A stretch of 8,394 nt of DNA from Desulfobulbus sp. Lineage in GTDB: Bacteria > Desulfobacterota > Desulfobulbia > Desulfobulbales > Desulfobulbaceae. Of the stretch, positions 1 to 5,652 are shown in pieces. The stretch's first letter is position 1. The number at the start of each line of letters is the position of its first letter. Below the pieces are notes generated by a model. That model saw only the letters and a list, made by a program, of their open reading frames with translations. It made no database searches and had not been told where the DNA came from. The stretch is from the NCBI GenBank assembly GCA_030600525.1, contig JAUVLX010000148.1, positions 1 to 8,394 on the forward strand, written 5' to 3'. The translations under genes and the position numbers were made by a program.

Positions 1-172
1 GCAGGAAATTGCTCAGCTTGAAAAGAAGCGTATTTTACACGGGTTGAGGGGAAAACGGGATTTAGATGAGGCACCTGGTGCCTATAAAGATATACGTACC
101 GTGATGAACAACCAAAAAGATTTGGTAGAGATACTGATCGAGCTTTCACCACTTGCAGTTGTGAAGGGGTAA
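1..172 (+). CDS. rtcB: RtcB RNA ligase, C-terminal 56 residues (5' part outside window)
   Basis: This is the 3' end of a reading frame that enters from the left edge, read from base 2 and ending at TAA 170-172. The translated tail contains the segments HGLRGKRDLDEAPGAYKDI and LVEILIELSPLAVVKG, which match the very conserved C-terminus of RtcB (EAPGAYKDI, a hydrophobic DLVEI helix, and a final VVKG). RtcB is a cytoplasmic GTP- and manganese-dependent ligase that joins RNA 2',3'-cyclic phosphate or 3'-phosphate ends to 5'-OH ends, used in RNA repair and, in some organisms, tRNA splicing. The guanylated histidine and most metal ligands lie upstream of the window, so activity cannot be judged here. 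The gene converges on the solute-binding protein gene at 320-1234. Identification rests on the recognised C-terminal signature and is fairly secure. Confidence 0.9.
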   Translation, partial: QEIAQLEKKRILHGLRGKRDLDEAPGAYKDIRTVMNNQKDLVEILIELSPLAVVKG

Positions 173-173
173 T

Positions 174-188
174 TCGAAGATTCTTCGA
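174..188. repeat. 7-bp-arm palindrome just after the rtcB stop
   Basis: TCGAAGA-T-TCTTCGA is a perfect inverted repeat with a single central base, beginning two bases after the rtcB TAA. As RNA it could form a short hairpin of about six pairs with a three-base loop. No T-run follows, so it is not a standard intrinsic terminator. It could be a 3'-end stabilising hairpin or chance. Confidence 0.4.
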
Positions 189-234
189 CACAACGGCTTC
201 TCTTGTGCTATCGTTCCCCGCTACGATTAATGAG

Positions 235-267
235 AAAAAAGGCGGGCCATCACAAACTGACCACACC
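235..267 (-). terminator. candidate intrinsic terminator of the solute-binding protein gene
   Basis: Read on the minus strand, GGTGTGGTCA is followed by an 8-base loop, then TGGCCCGCC and six T. The arms pair with one bulged T and two G-T pairs (GGTG/CGCC, then GGTCA/TGGCC), giving about nine base pairs directly before the T-run. It lies 53 bases downstream of the TGA at 320-322, as expected for a terminator. The pairing was done by eye without an energy calculation. Confidence 0.5.
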
Positions 268-274
268 CTTTTTT

Positions 275-291
275 AAGCCACTGGCTTTTAT
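275..291 (+). terminator. weak candidate terminator downstream of rtcB
   Basis: AAGCC-ACT-GGCTT forms a 5-bp stem with a 3-base loop, followed by TTAT (the T-run is TTTTAT if the last stem bases are counted). It lies about 100 bases after the rtcB stop on the same strand. The stem is short and the T-run is broken, so this is a low-confidence call. It is the only T-tailed hairpin I found for rtcB before the convergent gene. Confidence 0.25.
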
Positions 292-319
292 ATGGGAAAA
301 AAAATCTGTCTGTAGATAA

Positions 320-1234
320 TCAGTAATCTACCCCGCCTCCCATGTACGGTCCCTCTCTTTCAATAAAACGGGCAAGGTTGTCAAGGCCCCGATCCCTAGC
401 TTCAGAGTTGAAGGTCGCCTGGACCTCGGCTGCCTTTTTGTCGGCCTTGGCGTAAAATCGTTGGCGTTCTTTAAAGGTTTTGTGCCAACTGTTGTACTGT
501 TCAATGGCGAGTTTTTTGATTTTTCCAGCTTCCTTCAGTTGCTTTAACTGGTTGTTGATTGCTGGGAGTTGATCCAGGTAGGGTGATTTTTTTGATAAAG
601 CCATGTGAAGCTGTTGTACCGTGATGGGTTTTTCCATGAATTCTATCTTATCTTCTACCATAAGGAGTTTGGAATAAATAATGGCAGGATAAAGATCTAT
701 GATCAGGTAATCTGCTGTATCCTCTTCCAGCATTTCAAAAGCCCGTTGATAGGTGGTGTAGGTTACATCGAGCTTGTCCTTGATAAAGGCGTCAAACTCG
801 TCGCCAAAGGTCTCGCCCTGTCCGGCAACCCCTTTTTTGCCGATCATATCGTCCCAGCAGTTACAGAGAAAGCGGTCCCCCTTTTTAACAACCGTTACAA
901 CCGGACTCTTTAGGTAGGGAACCGAAAACACCATATGTTGCTCTCTCTTTTTGTTTTTGTATGCGGAGACAATCAGGTCAACTTCACCTGCTGCAAGTTG
1001 TTGCTGCACCAGGAGCCAGTCAGTGGCAGGGTGAATGGAGTACGGTATGTTAAGCTGAGAGAGAATGTCTGTAGCCAGTTTTGGCCCAATACCTTGCAGT
1101 TTACCTTGCTTATTCCATGCTACAGGTGGGGCCTCGGGATTACCGGATATAACCAGTGAAGGAGACGGCTGGGCAAAGAGAGGGGAGCCGGTGCCAAGGA
1201 AAATAAAGGTCAGTAATACGGTTAGGTAGCGCAT
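320..1234 (-). CDS. periplasmic family-3 solute-binding protein (amino-acid type), orphan
   Basis: The 304-residue product has an N-terminal signal peptide: MR, a hydrophobic run from about 4 to 20, and likely cleavage after Ala21 (LFA|Q). Residues about 27-250 look like an SBP_bac_3 domain, the two-lobed binding protein of polar amino-acid ABC systems. The family pattern KKREQHMVFSVPY (residues 95-107) places Arg97 where the arginine that grips the ligand carboxylate normally sits, and Asp180 in DYLIID fits the usual ligand-amino-group residue. This supports binding of an amino acid or similar small molecule; the ligand is not predictable. Oddities are a CxC pair (Cys124, Cys126) and a charged tail of about 50 residues past the usual domain end, finishing GGGVDY. 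No permease or ATPase gene is adjacent. A GGAG ribosome site at 1240-1243, five bases before ATG, supports the start. Confidence 0.85.
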   Translation of the reverse strand: MRYLTVLLTFIFLGTGSPLFAQPSPSLVISGNPEAPPVAWNKQGKLQGIGPKLATDILSQLNIPYSIHPATDWLLVQQQLAAGEVDLIVSAYKNKKREQHMVFSVPYLKSPVVTVVKKGDRFLCNCWDDMIGKKGVAGQGETFGDEFDAFIKDKLDVTYTTYQRAFEMLEEDTADYLIIDLYPAIIYSKLLMVEDKIEFMEKPITVQQLHMALSKKSPYLDQLPAINNQLKQLKEAGKIKKLAIEQYNSWHKTFKERQRFYAKADKKAAEVQATFNSEARDRGLDNLARFIEREGPYMGGGVDY

Positions 1235-1452
1235 AGAGACTCCAGAAGGTTAGGTTTTGATGGGCTTGTTATACCGTCGTCGATTGGGTGTGAGGTTTTT
1301 GGTGCCACTTGACTTGACATATCAGCGTTGGAAAAATAAATCCGCTCTGTCTGTGCTGTAAGTGAAACACCTTTGAGGTTGCAATGGACCGATGGTCAGC
1401 CCATTACATTTTGTTTAATTAATAGTGGTGGTTATAGATAGCAGGTGGATGT
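1235..1452. other. intergenic region between sppA and the solute-binding protein gene
   Basis: This 218-bp gap should hold the end of the sppA transcript and the promoter of the binding-protein gene, both on the minus strand. I see only short hairpins without T-runs, for example GACC-ATC-GGTC near 1391-1401, and no convincing minus-strand -35/-10 pair. The GGAG ribosome site of the downstream gene is at 1240-1243. It contains no plausible small gene. Confidence 0.4.
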
Positions 1453-3324
1453 TTAATAAGCAAATGTCGTTGTTGTAAAGAGACTGTGGGCGTAGAGATC
1501 TCCTGGATCAGAGCTTAGACCCAATTTCAGAATTTCCCATTGGCCACCCACTGCTTGTCGGAAAATCTCAGGGACCTGGGCTGAACTTAAATGAAGGCCT
1601 GCATGGGTGGCGATGATGTTGCCAAGCTGCTTGAAAATCATGAGTAGACTGGTTGGCCTTGGCGATACATAGACCGCATTTTTTTCATTTATGCCAGCCA
1701 GCTTGGCGGCCTCTTTTACTGCCTTGTCCAGGTTGCCGAGCTGGTCAACTAGGCCCAGGCGCATTGCTGTTTTGCCATCCCATACCCTCCCCTCAGCGAT
1801 CATTTTTACTTTATCCAGAGGCATATCTCTGCCTTGGGAAACGATGGCGAGAAACTGACGGTAGCCGTGTTCGACGCTTAATTGGTGGTAGGATTTCTCC
1901 GTAGACGACATTGCTGAGACAGGATTGCCGAAAAGAGCAGTCTTCCCTGTACCAATACCGTCGCCATAGACACCTATTTTTTCAAGTGTTTTGTTAACTG
2001 TGGGGATGGCGCCGAAAATACCTATCGAACCGGTTAAGGTAACAGGTGAGGCGATGATCAGGTCAGCATCTGCAGCCAGCCAATAGCCACCAGAGGCTGC
2101 CAGAGAACCCATGGAAACAACAACAGGTTTGCCTGATTTCTGGAATGAGAGTAACTCTTGTCGGATAAGTTCCGAAGCCAGGGCACTCCCACCACCTGTG
2201 GATATACGGAGAACAAGCGCCTTGATGTTATTGTTCTTTTTGGCTTGACGAATTTGTTTGATCAATATTCGAGATCCAATTTGATTAACAGCGCCGTTGC
2301 CATACATGATGTTCCCGGTGGCAGTGATGATGCCCACCCTGTCTTTTTTCTCCTGGTCAGGAGTGTAAGAAGGGGTAAGCGATTGGAGGTAGTCATTATA
2401 GCTAACTTGAGGAAAGCTCTTTGATGATTCAGGTGAAAGGTTGGAGAGCTCGGAAAGGTAGGTAAGCAATTCCTGTCTGGTTTTAATACCGTCAATAAGC
2501 CCAGTTTGTAGGGACATTTGACTGCGATCCCCCTCGCTTTGCGCTAAGAGAGATGGGAGATTCTCGATTATATGTTTGAATTGTTGGCCTGTCATTTTTC
2601 GGTTGGCAGCAATGTCCTGGCTATATATCTCCCACAGCGCATCCAGCCAGACCTTGTTCGCCTCTTTTGCGGCTGATGACATGTTATTTCTGGTGAAGGG
2701 CTCCAAGGCAGATTTAAATGTACCGACCCGGAAGACATGAAAATCAATGGCCAATTTTTCTAAAAGGTCCCTGGCATAGAGGCGGTACACCCTGAAACCT
2801 TGGATACGCAGTCCCCCCATGGGATTAAGGTAAATTTCATCAGCCCAGGACGCTAAATAGTATTGCGCCTGATTAAAGTTGTCACCGGCAGCGATTACTT
2901 TTTTCCCTGCTGCTTTAAAGTAATCTATGGCCTTTCCGATGGTCTTTATCTGGTTGAGTCCGACTTTGCCAAGTCGGTCGGGAGCAATGAAAAGTGCGTT
3001 TATCCTGGAATCGTCAGCTGCGGTATAGATACAATCAAGGACATCTTGCAGTAAAATGTCTTTTTCTACCGGCATCCCGGAAAGATTATTGATCACTTGC
3101 GCCATGGGATCGATGGGAGAGCGTTGTTCCACAATGTCCCCTTCCGGTGCCAATACCAAAATTGCGTCATCAGGCATGGTCACTTCAGGTCGGTAAAAAA
3201 GGGTGGTAACAACAAAAAATAAAGTTGCTAAAAACATGATGCTGGCGAAAAAAGCCATCCCGGTTGAAAGCAGTTTCCAAAACCAGTGAAAAGGCAGCCA
3301 GAGAAGTGAGAATATTTTTTTCAT
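1453..3324 (-). CDS. sppA: signal peptide peptidase SppA, 67K type
   Basis: The 623-residue product matches the full-length, tandem-domain (67K) SppA class; E. coli SppA is about 618 residues. SppA is an inner-membrane serine protease with a Ser/Lys dyad that degrades leftover signal peptides on the outer face of the membrane. One membrane segment is visible at about 22-43, after MKK and an aromatic stretch. The N-terminal half carries the lysine motif VGTFKSALEPF with Lys204; the C-terminal half carries SMGSLAASGGYW with Ser411, so both catalytic residues are present. TGSIGIFG (431-438) and the GRVWDGKTAMRLGLVDQLG region (512-530) are also typical. The usual SPGG turn before the active site reads TGGG here (376-379). 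No clear ribosome site precedes the ATG, but the start gives the expected short cytoplasmic lead. A candidate terminator of the upstream kinase gene lies between the genes, so sppA probably has its own promoter. Confidence 0.93.
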   Translation of the reverse strand: MKKIFSLLWLPFHWFWKLLSTGMAFFASIMFLATLFFVVTTLFYRPEVTMPDDAILVLAPEGDIVEQRSPIDPMAQVINNLSGMPVEKDILLQDVLDCIYTAADDSRINALFIAPDRLGKVGLNQIKTIGKAIDYFKAAGKKVIAAGDNFNQAQYYLASWADEIYLNPMGGLRIQGFRVYRLYARDLLEKLAIDFHVFRVGTFKSALEPFTRNNMSSAAKEANKVWLDALWEIYSQDIAANRKMTGQQFKHIIENLPSLLAQSEGDRSQMSLQTGLIDGIKTRQELLTYLSELSNLSPESSKSFPQVSYNDYLQSLTPSYTPDQEKKDRVGIITATGNIMYGNGAVNQIGSRILIKQIRQAKKNNNIKALVLRISTGGGSALASELIRQELLSFQKSGKPVVVSMGSLAASGGYWLAADADLIIASPVTLTGSIGIFGAIPTVNKTLEKIGVYGDGIGTGKTALFGNPVSAMSSTEKSYHQLSVEHGYRQFLAIVSQGRDMPLDKVKMIAEGRVWDGKTAMRLGLVDQLGNLDKAVKEAAKLAGINEKNAVYVSPRPTSLLMIFKQLGNIIATHAGLHLSSAQVPEIFRQAVGGQWEILKLGLSSDPGDLYAHSLFTTTTFAY

Positions 3325-3383
3325 TATTTTGTTTAGGTTGAATGGTGGGGTGCTGGATGAAGGTACTTATTCCACGAAAGCTG

Positions 3384-3405
3384 TAAAAGGGTATTGCGTT
3401 ACCCT
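3384..3405 (-). terminator. candidate intrinsic terminator of the REC-PAS-kinase-REC gene
   Basis: On the minus strand AGGGTA, a 6-base loop, and TACCCT form a perfect 6-bp stem, followed by TTT(T)AC. It lies about 50 bases after the kinase TGA (3455-3457) and about 60 bases before the sppA start. The T-run is short, so termination may be partial. The same bases carry a -35-like TTGACT (3411-3416) spaced 17 bases from TACCCT, which is too weak a -10 to call as the sppA promoter. Confidence 0.45.
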
Positions 3406-3454
3406 GCTAAAGTCAAATAATTGGTGGTGTACGAGGTCTTAGGGGGAGAGATTT

Positions 3455-5371
3455 TCAAGTGTTCAGGGACACCCCTGAGAGTACCTCTTGAAGTGCATCT
3501 CCAAGATCTTGGAGTGAGTAAGGTTTTTTAACGAATTGTGTCACTCCTAGATTTTTTGCCTGGTGCACATCTGTGGTTGTAGAATATCCGCTCGTAATAA
3601 TAGCTTTTTGGTCAGGTGCATGTTCCAGGATAAGGCGATAGGTCTCACACCCGTTGATGCCAGGCTCCATGAGCATATCCAGGATGACGAGATCAACTTT
3701 GTTGTTTTTAATAAACTCGACAGCTTTCTCACCTGAAGGCACTGTATAGGGCTGAAAGCCCATGCGAGACAGAAGCCTGATGGCGATCTCACGCTGACTT
3801 TTTTGGTCATCCACCACAAGAATGCTTTGCCCGTTACCTCGATAGGTAGGGTTATCAAAAGATTGCAGGGATATTTCACCATGAATCCTGGTGGATGGAA
3901 AGTAGAGAGAGAAGAGGGTCCCCTTATTACTGCTTACCATATCTATGTAGCCGCCATGGTCATGTACAGTGTTCCAGACCACTGCCAAACCTAAACCTGT
4001 ACCACTTCTGCCCATGATTTTTTTACTGTAAAAGGGGCAGAAAATTTTTGCAAGATCTGCTTTAGAAATACCGGAACCGGTGTCTGCTACATTGATGACA
4101 GTGTAATCGCCTGCTTCAATGGTTTCATATCCTTTATGCACCTCTTTGAGATGTATGTTTTTGGTTGATACTGTAATCGAACCCTTGGTTTGGATTGCCT
4201 CTGCTGCATTCAGCACCAGGTTCATGATTGACTTAGATACATGCATAGCTGAACAGATTACATTGAGCAGCTTGTCTTCCAGGTAGGATTCTATGAGCAC
4301 ATCTGGAAAGCGCTGACGAATAGTATTATATTCAACTGAACTGAAATAATTAGTGATAATGGTGTTAATGTTTTGAACTTCTTTTTTGCATGTGGCACCT
4401 CGGGCGACGGTGAGCAGGTCGTCAACTACTGCTGCCGCTCGTTTACCTGCATCGCGAATCATAGTTATTTCTTCACGGTATTTAAAATCATCATCTAGGT
4501 CAAGGAGGAGTAATTCAGGATAAGTAATAATGCCGGCAAGAATGTTATTAAGGTCATGCGCCACAGAACCGGCCATCAAGCCGAGAGACTCCATCCGTTT
4601 TGCATTAGTAAGCTGTTCCTGAAGATTGACTTTTTGCTGCATGGCAAGTTCACTGATCGTCACATCTCGAATGGCTGCAACTTGAACTTGTTGTGCCTGG
4701 TAATCGATATGTTTGACCCTGATTTCAACAGGGAATTGTTCGCCGTTTTTTTTGATCCCGCGCGCTTTAAAAGGGCCAATGGTATCTGGATCAGTCTGTA
4801 GGTGCAGGGTCTGGATGGAGTCGCGATTAAGCAATACATCAAAGACTTGTTTGCCAAGCAATTCATCCTCGCTGTAGCCAAACATTTCACAAAGTTGGTC
4901 GTTTGCCTGGAGCATTGTTCCCTTGTCGTAGAGAATGATGCCCTCCCAGGTTGCCTGTGAAAGTTGGCGGAATCGTTTTTCACTGTTTCTGAGATCTTTT
5001 TTAAGCTGCTTGTGTTGAATACCTCGGGCAATCGTGCGTAAAATGCTATCGGGAGAGCACGGTTTTCGCAGAAAGTCGTACACCCCATGGCGAAGTGCTT
5101 CAACCGCATTTTCAACAGTGGCACTGCCTGTAAGCATTATAACAGCAGTTTCAGGGTGTTTTTTTACAGTATGGGCGGCTAGTTCAATACCGTATACGTC
5201 AGGAAGTCCAATGTCGATAATTACTGCATCAAAGGAAAAGTTGTTGAGGTGGAAAAGCCCTTCTTCACCAGAACTTGCAGTTTCTGTCTCGTACCCATCT
5301 GCTGCAAACAAAATCTCTAGACTTTTGCAGAGGTTAGGTTCGTCATCAATTAATAAAATAGAATATCCCAT
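3455..5371 (-). CDS. cytoplasmic hybrid sensor histidine kinase, REC-PAS-HisKA-HATPase-REC
   Basis: The 638-residue protein has no signal peptide or membrane segment. Domains in order: receiver 1 (about 3-118) with the acidic pair Asp9/Asp10, phospho-acceptor Asp53, Thr81 and Lys103; PAS with its C-terminal motif (about 130-240); HisKA with the phospho-accepting histidine His272 in GSVAHDLNNILAGI; HATPase with N-box Asn388, the DTGSG loop at 430-434, the F-box near 444-447, and GTGLGL at 457-462; receiver 2 (about 516-632) with Asp521/Asp522, Asp565 and Lys616. All residues needed for autophosphorylation and phosphotransfer are present. It likely takes a phosphoryl group or PAS signal as input and passes phosphate to its own C-terminal receiver, then to an Hpt or partner protein not in this window. 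No DNA-binding output is fused. The ATG has no clear ribosome site, but a TAG lies eight codons upstream with no other start between. Confidence 0.92.
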   Translation of the reverse strand: MGYSILLIDDEPNLCKSLEILFAADGYETETASSGEEGLFHLNNFSFDAVIIDIGLPDVYGIELAAHTVKKHPETAVIMLTGSATVENAVEALRHGVYDFLRKPCSPDSILRTIARGIQHKQLKKDLRNSEKRFRQLSQATWEGIILYDKGTMLQANDQLCEMFGYSEDELLGKQVFDVLLNRDSIQTLHLQTDPDTIGPFKARGIKKNGEQFPVEIRVKHIDYQAQQVQVAAIRDVTISELAMQQKVNLQEQLTNAKRMESLGLMAGSVAHDLNNILAGIITYPELLLLDLDDDFKYREEITMIRDAGKRAAAVVDDLLTVARGATCKKEVQNINTIITNYFSSVEYNTIRQRFPDVLIESYLEDKLLNVICSAMHVSKSIMNLVLNAAEAIQTKGSITVSTKNIHLKEVHKGYETIEAGDYTVINVADTGSGISKADLAKIFCPFYSKKIMGRSGTGLGLAVVWNTVHDHGGYIDMVSSNKGTLFSLYFPSTRIHGEISLQSFDNPTYRGNGQSILVVDDQKSQREIAIRLLSRMGFQPYTVPSGEKAVEFIKNNKVDLVILDMLMEPGINGCETYRLILEHAPDQKAIITSGYSTTTDVHQAKNLGVTQFVKKPYSLQDLGDALQEVLSGVSLNT

Positions 5372-5457
5372 GGTGAGATTGTAAAATGATTGCTATTTGA
5401 TTGGGGGAGAAATGACGAAAAAGTGTCGTGAATGAAAAACCGTGTGTGGTCGCTGGG

Positions 5458-5475
5458 TCATTGTCGTCATTGTCG
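5458..5475. repeat. perfect tandem 9-mer repeat
   Basis: TCATTGTCG occurs twice head to tail (5458-5466 and 5467-5475), reading CGACAATGA twice on the minus strand, about 90 bases upstream of the hybrid kinase ATG. Direct repeats of this size can be response-regulator half-sites, but the 9-base spacing is not a full helical turn and chance is possible. Confidence 0.5.
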
Positions 5476-5489
5476 ATACCGTTTCATTG

Positions 5490-5533
5490 ATGACATCCTG
5501 TCATGTTGGTCATTAAGACCATATTGATCAATA
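5490..5533. repeat. cluster of three adjoining inverted repeats
   Basis: Three perfect symmetries follow each other within 44 bases: ATGACA-TCC-TGTCAT (5490-5504), TGGTC-ATTAA-GACCA (5507-5521) and the 12-bp palindrome TATTGATCAATA (5522-5533). They lie about 120-160 bases upstream of the hybrid kinase start. None is followed by a T-run, so they look more like protein-binding sites than terminators. Confidence 0.5.
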
Positions 5534-5569
5534 ATGTAGAGTATGGAGCCGTTTTAAAAACTCAAATTT

Positions 5570-5607
5570 TTTAAAAAACACTGTTAATATTGAAGCTGTT
5601 TTTTAAA
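5570..5607 (-). terminator. A/T-rich inverted repeat with 11-bp arms, possible terminator of the HDOD kinase gene
   Basis: TTTAAAAAACA and TGTTTTTTAAA are perfect inverted copies (5570-5580 and 5597-5607) around a 16-base loop. The repeat lies 45 bases after the HDOD kinase TGA. Read as minus-strand RNA, an A6 run pairs with a U6 run, with the U-run inside the stem rather than after it. This could act as a weak, possibly bidirectional terminator. The lack of G/C pairs makes the call uncertain. Confidence 0.35.
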
Positions 5608-5652
5608 GAGAAGTCCAATTAAAAACAGGTGGAATGTTGAAAATGAGCGGGA

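Larger units (their letters stand above)
5372..5652. promoter_or_regulatory. upstream control region of the hybrid kinase gene
   Basis: This 281-bp gap follows the HDOD kinase stop and precedes the hybrid kinase ATG, both on the minus strand. It holds a tandem 9-mer (5458-5475), three adjoining inverted repeats (5490-5533) and an A/T inverted repeat (5570-5607). A weak minus-strand promoter is possible: TTGAGT (5560-5565), 16 bases, TACTCT (5538-5543). Its -10 matches poorly, so I do not call it separately. The symmetry density suggests regulator binding, which is inference. Confidence 0.4.

Noticed and set aside
210..227. ATCGT/ACGAT inverted repeat in the rtcB downstream gap
   Set aside because: The stem is only 5 bp with an 8-base loop and no following T-run on either strand, so no function can be supported.
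1314..1342. Plus-strand TTGACA followed after 17 bases by TAAATC, resembling a promoter
   Set aside because: The -10 match is poor and only minus-strand genes lie downstream, so there is no plausible transcript for it to drive.
1385..1410. Hairpin GACC-ATC-GGTC with flanking AATG/CATT downstream of sppA
   Set aside because: The stem is broken by a bulge and no T-run follows on the minus strand, so it is not supported as the sppA terminator.
4660..5124. 154-codon minus-strand frame inside the hybrid kinase
   Set aside because: It is an out-of-frame reading of the REC-PAS coding region, whose own frame is clearly conserved.
5034..5384. 116-codon plus-strand open frame opposite the hybrid kinase
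   Set aside because: It is antisense to the receiver domain, which has all conserved residues; the frame is a by-product of that coding sequence.
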